From Actinoplanes siamensis (lineage in GTDB: Bacteria; Actinomycetota; Actinomycetes; Mycobacteriales; Micromonosporaceae): a stretch of DNA of 36,051 bases. A program made the position numbers and the translations under genes. Shown here in pieces: positions 8,092-15,596 of the stretch. The DNA lies in NCBI RefSeq assembly GCF_016862395.1, contig NZ_BOMW01000083.1:1-36051 (forward strand), written 5' to 3'. Each line of letters begins with the position of its first letter. The first letter of the stretch is position 1. The notes beneath the pieces were generated by a model. It made no database searches. It saw only the letters and a program-made list of their open reading frames with translations, and had not been told where the DNA came from.

Positions 8092-8118
8092 GATCGTATC
8101 CTGCCTGGATAATCGATC
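8092..8118. promoter_or_regulatory. Imperfect inverted repeat upstream of the HelD-like gene
   Basis: GATCGTATCC (8092-8101) and GGATAATCGATC (8107-8118) form an imperfect inverted repeat around TGCCT, with a two-base bulge, 43 bases before the helicase ATG. It may be an operator or leader hairpin. The rest of 8119-8460 contains no supportable gene; GATAAACCGGGTT at 8358-8370 partly resembles the palindromic operator found twice further right (12 of 16 positions). Confidence 0.3.
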
Positions 8119-8460
8119 GATCCCGCGTTCAGAGCACGTGGATCGGTCTGCAGACACCATGCTGATAAGGAATCCGCGCCCCGGCGAACTCGTCTCCAGG
8201 TGTCACGCCATCCGCGACGACGGCAGAAGATCACATGTCGTTCCCTCGATCGGAGACCGTTCCCTCGTAAGTGCTCGATTCCGACCAAATCGGCACCCAT
8301 TCCGCCGTGATCTCGGCGGAGAGAACGACACAAATCAGTCCTCCGAACCCGACGGGGTGATAAACCGGGTTCAAGGGCTGGAGGCACGGCTGGCCGGACG
8401 GAGATCGAGTCGTCCTCTACCTTGCCGCTCCGGTGGCTGTTCTTTCCGGCCGAGTGAATC

Positions 8461-9588
8461 TCAGCGGCTTCCGAACTTGGTCCACGCTTCAGCCGGATCG
8501 GTCACGGCGGCGCTCTCCGACGCAGCGGGCAACGGACTGCTTCCGGCGTAGCCGACGATGCCCGTGAACAGGTTGTGCCATACCGAGGCACGCCAGCCGG
8601 TGGGGGTCGGCCAGGCAAGCAGCAGTCGTCTTCCGTTCCACCAACCGTGAACCTCGCTGTTGAAGTGGGCGATAACGTGGGTGTCCGGAAACTCTCGAAG
8701 CCGATCGAGCACGAGGAGCACGGCTCGCTTCGGGTTCTTTCTTACCTGAACGACCACCGTACCGTCGGTGGTGAGGTCCGCCGAGTCACTGATGTCGTCG
8801 AGTTGATCGAGGGCATCATCGATTGCGCGGCGAGCCAACAGCCACTCAAGGTCGGCTCGGATGTTCACCGCCGTGAACCTGGGGCCGAGCGTGTGGCCGC
8901 TGAGCTGGTAGGCGTACCTCTCGATGGTTTCGAGGTTCACATCGAGTGCCCAGTCCCGCCAATCACGGAAGGCAGCCAGGAAACCCTTGAAGCCGGCAGC
9001 CAGGTCCGGATCATCCGACTGGGACAGCGTCCCGTGCCGAATGGCGAGCAGACCGATGACAGCCAGGGCGCCGTGCTCAACGGCGAGGGACTCGTCCTCT
9101 GCGGCTGCCCACAGGTTGTCCAGGCCGTCACAAACCAGCCAGACCCAGTCTTGAGGGTATGGCCAGAGGCCACCCCCAACCGCGATCAAGAGGCTCCGAT
9201 ACGACGCCAACTGTGCCGCGAGCGGCCATTCGGCTGATTCCTCGACGAGGCGTCGGAACCACGCCCGCGCTCTCATCCGCTGGTTCTCGGTCTGGGCTTG
9301 AAACGCGGCTGCCGCGCTCAGGGGAGGAGTCACGCTCTTCGAAGCCGACTGTTCCGGGTCTTTGCGATCGGGCTCGCCTTCATCACCTTTGAGTTCATCG
9401 CCGTCGGGACCTCCAACTGAGGCTTCGTTGCGATCGCGTCCCAGGGCCAGGTTCAACAGCCCGGACCCGACCGCGCGGCGGATGTCCTCCTCCACCCGCG
9501 CTCGGCGCCGCCGACGACTGAGCGATGTCTTCTGCTCGTCAGGGCGGGGAGGGACGATCTCGGCGAGTCTGTGCAGCGCGTCGCGCAG
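8461..9588 (-). CDS. Unknown protein, third gene of PLD operon
   Basis: I do not recognise this family. The first conventional start is GTG at 9495 (344 aa), but coding-like sequence (ALRDALHRLAEIVPPRPDEQK) continues upstream in frame to the TAA that ends the PLD gene. The likely start is therefore a CTG near 9588 or translational readthrough. The N-terminal third is charged and low-complexity. The middle is tryptophan-rich and helical (PYPQDWVWLVCDGLDNLWAA), and the C-terminal third has alternating strands (VVVQVRKNPKRAVLLVLDRL). No catalytic motif is visible. It is tied to the PLD gene by position and frame, which suggests a physical partner. Confidence 0.6.
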   Translation of the reverse strand: MRDALHRLAEIVPPRPDEQKTSLSRRRRRARVEEDIRRAVGSGLLNLALGRDRNEASVGGPDGDELKGDEGEPDRKDPEQSASKSVTPPLSAAAAFQAQTENQRMRARAWFRRLVEESAEWPLAAQLASYRSLLIAVGGGLWPYPQDWVWLVCDGLDNLWAAAEDESLAVEHGALAVIGLLAIRHGTLSQSDDPDLAAGFKGFLAAFRDWRDWALDVNLETIERYAYQLSGHTLGPRFTAVNIRADLEWLLARRAIDDALDQLDDISDSADLTTDGTVVVQVRKNPKRAVLLVLDRLREFPDTHVIAHFNSEVHGWWNGRRLLLAWPTPTGWRASVWHNLFTGIVGYAGSSPLPAASESAAVTDPAEAWTKFGSR

Positions 9589-9591
9589 CGC

Positions 9592-10959
9592 TTACATCTG
9601 TTCCTCGCTACCCAGCAGTTCGGGTAGTGATTGCTGCTCCAGCGGCGATGGGTGCCGAACCCGTGCCAACGCGCTGTGTACGTCGGTGACGAGCGCGGCA
9701 CCAAGAGCAGCGCCGCTGTCGTCTCGGACCGTGACGGACCGGGACAGGGTGCCGGGACTGTGGTCAAGACGGTAGGTGTGGATGGCGTCGTCGTTCGCGG
9801 CGTGGATTGCGGTGTGCGTCTCGCCAGCGACGTCGATGAGCAAGTGATCAGGTGCCGTACCGGCGGTCACCAGGATGGTGATCTCGATCCGGTCGGGGTC
9901 GGTGAGGATCTGGGCGGTCAGAACCCGGATGGCGGGGGTCGGATCGGTTTTCCGGTCCGGGTCCCGGAGCACCAGATCGTCGAGATCCTTCTCCTCGGCG
10001 TCGACCAGGTCGACGACCGACTCGGCGATCTCCTGCAGGAGCGCCAGCTCACAGTTGCCACGGTCGTCATCCATCGACCGCAGCAACGCGGCGCGGGTGC
10101 AGTTCGCGCTGCCGGTGACCAGGACACCGGCAGGTCCGGACCACCATTCGAGCGCCTTGCCGTGGTGGTAACGCGATGTCCTCGGCTGGGCGATCTGAAC
10201 AGTGCCGACACGGTCCAGCGCCCGCTCGAAGCGGCCGGAGTCGAGTTGGGCGTCACGGGTGAGAAGGACGTCGAGACTGTCGGGCCGTAGCCGGGTGATC
10301 AGGGTTGTCAGGGCATCGGCAGGTGGGTCGAAGAACGGTGATGCCACGCCCAGCCGGTCGACGGGATGATCCGGCAGCGGTAGCTGGTCCATGATCGGCA
10401 CCTGGTCATTGGTGATCAGCCATGGTTCGTCGGGTTCCGGCCGACTGGGGCGGGTGGTCAGCAGATCCGCGACGCGGTGCAGCCGTTGTGCGCCGAGCGG
10501 CTCCATCCACAACCGGTCGGGGAGCCGGCGGAGCCATGCGGCGAGATCTTCCACCAGCGTCGGGATGGTGGGACCGTCAATGCGTAGATGCGTCCACAGC
10601 TCGGCGTTGTGATGCCAGCCCGCTGAGGTGGCGTTGCCTGAGCCGATCGAGATCAGAGCATCGTCGGCGGATGCCGCGACCAGCAACTTGGGATGGAACG
10701 CGCCGCCCGACCGGCACTGCACTGGTACGGGCACGTAGTCGGTGAGTGGTCCGCCACCAGCGGCGAATCCCGGCTCGACGTGACCCGCGTCGTAGACGAT
10801 CGTGACGCGCGCGCCGCGGGCCCGAGCCTGCCGTACACACACGTCCTCGAAGAACGGAAGGTCGCTGGTGTAGGTCAGTACCAGGATCTCCTCGGGGTCC
10901 GCAATCGGCAGCTTCTGCAGGATCCGCGGCGGCGGCGCCCCGATCAGGTCATCAGTCAT
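9592..10959 (-). CDS. Phospholipase D-superfamily nuclease-like protein
   Basis: This protein has two PLD-type half-sites as in the HKD nuclease/phosphodiesterase superfamily. The first is FHPKLLVAAS (His89, Lys91) with GSGN (106-109); the second is YHHGKALEW (His266, Lys268) with GSAN (283-286). The final Asp of a strict HKD motif is not evident, as in many bacterial PLD-like nucleases such as those linked to helicases in defence loci. The C-terminal 130 residues form a beta-rich extension. The ATG at 10959 overlaps the upstream stop (ATGA), which selects it over an upstream in-frame start. The gene ends in ATG-TAA, and the next frame continues without shift. Confidence 0.8.
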   Translation of the reverse strand: MTDDLIGAPPPRILQKLPIADPEEILVLTYTSDLPFFEDVCVRQARARGARVTIVYDAGHVEPGFAAGGGPLTDYVPVPVQCRSGGAFHPKLLVAASADDALISIGSGNATSAGWHHNAELWTHLRIDGPTIPTLVEDLAAWLRRLPDRLWMEPLGAQRLHRVADLLTTRPSRPEPDEPWLITNDQVPIMDQLPLPDHPVDRLGVASPFFDPPADALTTLITRLRPDSLDVLLTRDAQLDSGRFERALDRVGTVQIAQPRTSRYHHGKALEWWSGPAGVLVTGSANCTRAALLRSMDDDRGNCELALLQEIAESVVDLVDAEEKDLDDLVLRDPDRKTDPTPAIRVLTAQILTDPDRIEITILVTAGTAPDHLLIDVAGETHTAIHAANDDAIHTYRLDHSPGTLSRSVTVRDDSGAALGAALVTDVHSALARVRHPSPLEQQSLPELLGSEEQM

Positions 10960-11918
10960 GAACCTGGGCTCCACTCGGTTCCGTACGGACCCTGCTTCCA
11001 TGTCATGCCGTCGTCCGAGACATCGAGTACGCCGAGCTGGAGCAGGACGCTGGCGAAGGTGTCCAGCCGCAGGGACGCCGGTGCGTCTCCCTCGCGGCCT
11101 TCCAGCCGGAGCCGATCACCGACGACACGCAGCCGGGTCGGCATTCGCAGCCCTGTGCGGGTCCACTGCATTTTGTCCCGGCTGACCTTCTCTGCCCGGT
11201 TGAACATCGCAATCGCCAGCGATCGAGCGGCATCTGGCAGGGGAATATCGGCATGGTCGTCGATCCAACCGCGAAACCACACCGGCCCCATTCCGGTCTG
11301 GTCGTACCGCAGGAACGCTTCCCGGCTCAAGCCGTCGACTTCGTCGGCACGGCGCGCGCCGACAGCGAGCAACCGCAACAGTTGCAGCACAGACCAGCCG
11401 CCGGTCTGGCCGACTTCGTCGTTCAGGTCGTGTTCTACCGGCTGCAAACCACCATTGCCGTCCACGGTCGGAGGAAGATCATCCCGCAACGCCTGCCGCA
11501 CCCGGACGCTGGGAAGACCCGCCACGAAGACCGCGACCGCATCCTCGCGGGTACCCGTCTCGTTCAACGGCGCGACGAGGTTCGCCCACAGCAGCCGCCA
11601 GGCCCAGACCGACCAGTTGCGTAGCAAGGCCCCACGCCAGCGCATGGCATGATCCAGGTTCGATCCGCCCAGAATCTGCGGCAGGTCGGAAGTGAAGCAG
11701 CACAACCGGTCCATCATGAGGTCGATGTTGTCGTCGACCGGCTGACCGTGAACGGCTCTGGTAAGAACAGCCGCGCTTGCTCGATGGGCAGCGGCCAGAT
11801 CCGGGTCGGGTACATCGGTGCCTAAGTAGGCCCGCCTCAAGCTGGCGCCATCCGTCTTCGCGCTGACCTGGCACAGGCAGACCCCGACGGCGCCGTCCAG
11901 GTCCGCCATACTCAGCAC
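10956..11918 (-). CDS. Unknown protein, C-terminal part of a possibly split gene
   Basis: I do not recognise this family. The product (320 aa from a GTG at 11918) contains a helical region with RWRGALLRNWSVWAWRLLW and a segment VWFRGWIDDHADIPLPDAA, and ends with a small beta-rich, winged-helix-like stretch (SVLLQLGVLDVSDDGMTWKQG). Coding-like sequence in this frame extends upstream to about 11969 (EALGALDQAIELALGGD), overlapping the end of the previous frame. It may therefore be the second part of one protein broken by a frameshift. Its stop overlaps the PLD start as ATGA. The GTG has only a weak ribosome binding site. Confidence 0.65.
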   Translation of the reverse strand: MLSMADLDGAVGVCLCQVSAKTDGASLRRAYLGTDVPDPDLAAAHRASAAVLTRAVHGQPVDDNIDLMMDRLCCFTSDLPQILGGSNLDHAMRWRGALLRNWSVWAWRLLWANLVAPLNETGTREDAVAVFVAGLPSVRVRQALRDDLPPTVDGNGGLQPVEHDLNDEVGQTGGWSVLQLLRLLAVGARRADEVDGLSREAFLRYDQTGMGPVWFRGWIDDHADIPLPDAARSLAIAMFNRAEKVSRDKMQWTRTGLRMPTRLRVVGDRLRLEGREGDAPASLRLDTFASVLLQLGVLDVSDDGMTWKQGPYGTEWSPGS

Positions 11919-12481
11919 GTCACCGCCCAGCGCGAGTTCAATGGCTTGGTCCAGCGCCCCCAGGGCTTCAGCTCGGCGGCAGGGCCCGGTGCCGGGAGAA
12001 CCTCCGGAGTGATCAATCCCAACGCGGTTTCGATACCGCCGTAAGTCCCGTAGAAACCGTTGGCAACGACGCTGTAAGCGCGGGACAGTTCGTCAAGATC
12101 GATCGATTCGGAGCCGTCCAATGCCTGGGCGATCGTGTTCACGCCGTGCGGTCTCCGCTTGCCAGTGCGCCGTTGATGGACTTCCCTGTCCACGGCGTCG
12201 TGGCGTAAGGAAACCGCAGCCAGGATGACCTCACAACGTCGCAGGAGTTGCCGAAAGGCGGGTAGATCGTCGCTCGACCACCCACGCCGGCTCGCCTCGA
12301 CGGCCATGCGCGCGTGCAGGGACAGATAGCGAGCGTGCGGTGTAGTCGTGATCACCGCTGGCACGAGCTCGGACGCGTGGGCGGCCGTCACCGCCTCCAC
12401 CGCCAATGGCTGTCGGCCGGTGTCCTCCGGGCTGTCTGCTTTTGCCGACCAAGCGGCCCCAGCCACCAACATGCCGACCAT
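11912..12481 (-). CDS. Unknown protein, first gene of PLD operon (N-terminal part)
   Basis: I do not recognise this family with certainty. The 189-residue frame starts at an ATG (12481, or 12472 with GGAAGG about 8 bases upstream). It includes VITTTPHARYLSLHARMA and FRQLLRRCEVILAAVSLRH, then YSVVANGFYGTYGGIETALGLI. It runs into the next frame through GTGCTGA, where the stop of this frame overlaps the next start. The last 20 residues (LKPWGRWTKPLNSRWAV) look less natural than the alternative frame, which favours a single protein of about 500 residues interrupted by a -1 shift near 11955-12000. Confidence 0.6.
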   Translation of the reverse strand: MVGMLVAGAAWSAKADSPEDTGRQPLAVEAVTAAHASELVPAVITTTPHARYLSLHARMAVEASRRGWSSDDLPAFRQLLRRCEVILAAVSLRHDAVDREVHQRRTGKRRPHGVNTIAQALDGSESIDLDELSRAYSVVANGFYGTYGGIETALGLITPEVLPAPGPAAELKPWGRWTKPLNSRWAVTC

Positions 12482-12641
12482 CCTTCCCTACGGCATCGAG
12501 GCCGTAACAGCGCGGAGTCCCGACATCGGCGCGTTCCGTCATCCTCATCACCCGATCGGTGGCCCCAGCGTCCAGGCCTCGGCTGCCGGATCGGAGTCGC
12601 GACGGACGCCGGCCGGATCGCGACATAGCCGCAAGGGCTCT

Positions 12642-12666
12642 TTGACAGTGTCCGGGGTCACCGGAC
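12642..12666. promoter_or_regulatory. -35-like box with adjacent inverted repeat
   Basis: TTGACA at 12642-12647 is followed at once by the inverted repeat GTCCGG-ggtca-CCGGAC (12650-12666). It lies in the 227-base region between the divergent PLD operon and primase gene. A repressor bound there would cover the spacer of a plus-strand promoter for the primase gene; no good -10 box is visible at 16-18 bases, so this is tentative. Confidence 0.35.
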
Positions 12667-12708
12667 GGTCCGCCGGGTGCCTGATTTTCGCCCCACCTGG
12701 CTGCTGCG

Positions 12709-14259
12709 ATGAACGCGGCACCGGTTCGACGCTCCGGCGTCTCCGAGACCCTTGATCACGGAGCCCTGTGGTGGAGAGCATGGCGTGGCCTCACGCCGCG
12801 GCGCTCGATCCGCATGGATCGGCGACGTGACCATTCGTACGAATCAGCCGAAACATCCGAGGTTGGAACGGACGACGAGGGCCTCCCGTACGCCATCTAC
12901 CTCGCCGACTGGGCCGGCCGCTACCGCCTGCTGTGCTTCGACCTCGACACCGGTCGCGGCGACGTCGAAGACTCGTGCCGACGACTTCGGGCGCTGCTCG
13001 GCGCCGTCGGCGTGGCCTACGTCGTGGCCGCGAGCGGCCCCAGCGGCGGACGGCACATCTGGTCAGCGTGGCCCGCCGGGCTTCCCGCCGAACGTGTCCA
13101 TCACCTGTCCACGACGCTCTCTGGAGTGATCACCGCGCTCGACCCCGGATGCCTGCAGAACTCCAAGACGGGATGCGTGAGGCCCATCGGAGCACCACAC
13201 CGGCGGGGCGGAAGATCTGAGCTCCTGCCGGAGTGGTCGGACTCCGCAGCTATCGCGCTGCTGCGCCGCGGCAATCCCTCGGAACGCCTCGACGCGCTGG
13301 TGGACGCCCTGGTGGCCGGCAAACCTGCGATTCATCGCCCGGTCCGCGACGAGCGGCATGACAGGGCGGACGAACGTCGGCGACGCCTTGTCATAGAGGA
13401 GAACGGACAGCCGAAGTTCGCAGGAGCACGCCGGGAGCTGAGCCCAGAGACTCACCAGTTGCTGTACGACCCCATTCCGGCTGGGACGGACGCCCACCCG
13501 ATCGCCTGGCGATGTCTCCTTCGCCTCGTCTTCGCACGTTACAGCGTTGAGGATGCCGCACGCCTACTCCGCGATCCCGCTGTCCACGGCTTGGAACATC
13601 TCCGATCATCGCGAAGCGCCGACGACAGGCCATCCCGCTCGCGGGAGACGGTGAATGCGATGCTGACCCGTCAGTGGGCCAAGGCCGTCGACGCAGCCGT
13701 CCGAATGTTCCGCACCGTTCCCGGCGCCCCGGGCGAGGACCTCGTCGAGCTGGTCGCTGGTGTACAGATGATGGCCGACGCTGTGGCGCCGAGCCGCTGG
13801 GCCGGCCAAGCCGGTCCGGCTGATCGCTTGGTCCTCGATGCCGTGTGCCTCCTTGTATTGGAACTCGGCCGACCGCAGGTGGGCGCGAGTGTCCGGCGGG
13901 TCGCCGAACTGGCGGGTCTCGGAGCGGCGACCGTCTCCCGCAGCCTGAGCCGTCTCTCACAGCCCGACAACTTCGGGCATACCTGGCTGGTCTGCGTCGC
14001 AGCGGCGTCGGGACGCGATGCGGCGATCTGGCGGCTGGCCGCAACGTCGGACGACAACTCCGCTTCGATCACGACCCATGGTTCGCACGCGGGTGGAACA
14101 CAAGGGAACCCGCCCCCAGGGTTCTTCCGGGCGCACTCCACACGGTCCTGGAACACGACCGATCTGATGTCTGGAGCTCACGAGGAGCAGGGCTCGGCCA
14201 CCACGCAGCGCGAACCCATGCGGCCATGCATCGAGGAAGCCACAGCATCGAGGACCTGA
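12709..14259 (+). pseudogene. Archaeo-eukaryotic primase-like replication protein, frameshifted
   Basis: The N-terminal domain looks like an AEP (prim-pol) catalytic core: LLCFDLDT supplies Asp78 and Asp80, ASGPSGGRHIW supplies His116, and GCVRPIGAPHRRGG follows. Such proteins act as replication initiators or primases on actinomycete plasmids and integrative elements. A helix-turn-helix, RRVAELAGLGAATVSRSLSRL, lies near residues 405-430. After about 14110 this frame becomes unlike protein, while a natural C-terminal domain continues in another frame at 14112-14738. The start is uncertain: the ATG at 12709 has no ribosome binding site and an ATG at 12814 is possible. It is the only plus-strand gene in this part of the island. 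Confidence 0.7.
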
Positions 14260-14738
14260 GCCGCCAGACCGGCTACACAGCCAAGACCGTCCGCGCCCAT
14301 CTGAGCCGGCTCCAGGAAGTCGGCCTTGTCCAGGTCAACGGCAACACCGTCCAGACCACGAATCGCTCGTTGAAAGACGCCGCTGAGGACCTCGCCCTCG
14401 ACGGTATCGGCCTGGCACGTCAGTTCCGTCATCAGCTCGAACGGGAGGCCTACGCATGGTGGACCGACGAACTACGGTGGAGGAAGGAAGGTGGCAAAAC
14501 GCGCTTCCCGGGGCGGCGTCGTACGTCCGGAACCGCGTCCACCGAAACGAGAGCGTACGAATCGCGCCGCCAACGCTACGGACGCTTTCCGATGGCTGCC
14601 CCCGGGCGCAGCGATTTCGCCGCCGCGCTTCGCGTCGTCCGTGATCATTCCCGGGGTCAGGAATCCGAGCAGGATTCCCCTGAGAACGGCACAAGCCCGG
14701 AGTCGATCCGGCAGCCCACCATCATCGGGTGGCCGTAG
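14112..14738 (+). pseudogene. C-terminal part of the frameshifted primase gene
   Basis: This frame carries SDVWSSRGAGLGHHAARTHAA followed by a helix-turn-helix, HSIEDLSRQTGYTAKTVRAHLSRLQ, with a wing and a basic tail. It has no start of its own at a sensible place and continues the upstream prim-pol-like protein if one base is lost or two are gained near the CCCCC run at 14113-14117. It could be a real mutation or a sequencing error in a homopolymer. Its stop overlaps the convergent membrane-protein gene by 17 bases. Confidence 0.6.
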
Positions 14739-15234
14739 CGGCCGGTGGTTTCGGTTCCTGCCGGTCACGGAGAAAGTTCGTGACATCGACGGTGGCGCTC
14801 GTGAGGGCGCACAGTGTCGCCGTCAGCGCGAGCCAGAACGCCGCCGTGCTCTTCCCGTCCTCGGCGATCTTCACCGTGACCACCTCGACGCCGTCGCCTC
14901 CGGTCGGCAGCCTGCCGGCACGCGCACCGGGTGTGTTCGGATCCGCCTGCCGGTGCCAGCCGAACCGGGCGAAGAACTTCGCCCACACGTGCTCCGACTG
15001 GCTGCAGCCGAAGATCACGCCGTTGACCTTGCGGCTGCACCGCCCGCCTTTCTGGGTGGTCACTCCGCACGTGGTCGGAGCCTTCACGGCCAGTACCCAG
15101 GCAGGGAGGGCGATGGCGATCGAAGCTGACCAGGCGAGACTCATGAAGTCGAGCGTCACCAGGTAGTAGATCACCCCTACCAGGGCCAACGCCTCGACGC
15201 CGAGCAGGACGAAGGCGTAGTCGCGTTTCTGCAT
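14722..15234 (-). CDS. Small membrane protein with Cys/His cluster
   Basis: I do not recognise this family. The 170-residue product has two N-terminal membrane spans (about 7-28 and 31-50), a loop with Cys56, Cys66, Cys77 and His82 spaced like a metal-binding site, a soluble segment (VEVVTVKIAEDGK), and a third span (about 131-152) before a basic tail. The ATG at 15234 has AGGAGG 7-8 bases upstream and overlaps the previous stop by one base (TAATG), so it is coupled to the 120-residue protein and the ATPase. Membrane proteins at the end of ATPase operons often act as effectors in abortive-infection systems; that role here is inference. Confidence 0.75.
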   Translation of the reverse strand: MQKRDYAFVLLGVEALALVGVIYYLVTLDFMSLAWSASIAIALPAWVLAVKAPTTCGVTTQKGGRCSRKVNGVIFGCSQSEHVWAKFFARFGWHRQADPNTPGARAGRLPTGGDGVEVVTVKIAEDGKSTAAFWLALTATLCALTSATVDVTNFLRDRQEPKPPAATATR

Positions 15235-15596
15235 TACCGGACCTCCTGTGTGTCGAGAAGCGTGATGACGTCGACCAGTTCGGCACGGAGCCGCGCCAGT
15301 TCGGTGGCGGTGATGCCGAGTTCGTAGGTGTGGTGGTGACCGGCCCGGGACAGGGCCCACCACAGGTAGCTGGCCCGCCGCCCGATCTCGTCGCCGGCGT
15401 AGTGGCCGAGGAGGAGCAGTTTGTGCCGCTGGGCATGGGCCTGCCCGATCTCAGGACACGCCCGCTGCCAGTAGCGATCCATGGCGGCTTCGAGTTCGTA
15501 CCGCAGCAGCCAGGCGCAGGCCCGCGGCCAGCATCCCCGTGCGCCCCGGATGACGGTGGTCAGCAGCCGGTCGGCAGTCTCCAGGCAGTCGCTCAT
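15234..15596 (-). CDS. Small helical protein coupled to zinc-hook ATPase
   Basis: I do not recognise the family. This 120-residue all-helical protein has conserved-looking blocks (YELEAAMDRYW, HKLLLLGHYAGDEIGRRASYLWWALSRAGHHH). R84-AGHH-H89 fits an R-x4-H spacing as used in HEPN ribonucleases, but the pattern is short and may be chance. Its ATG overlaps the stop of the ATPase gene (ATGA) and its stop overlaps the next start, so the three products are probably made in fixed ratio. Confidence 0.75.
   Translation of the reverse strand: MSDCLETADRLLTTVIRGARGCWPRACAWLLRYELEAAMDRYWQRACPEIGQAHAQRHKLLLLGHYAGDEIGRRASYLWWALSRAGHHHTYELGITATELARLRAELVDVITLLDTQEVR

Noticed and set aside
5808..8200. Rifamycin-associated regulatory element upstream of the HelD-like gene
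   Set aside because: No inverted repeat of the expected type is present between the gene start and 8460.
8358..8371. Third copy of the palindromic operator (GATAAACCGGGTTC)
   Set aside because: Only 12 of 16 positions match and the symmetry is lost; it is 310 bases from the HelD-like start.
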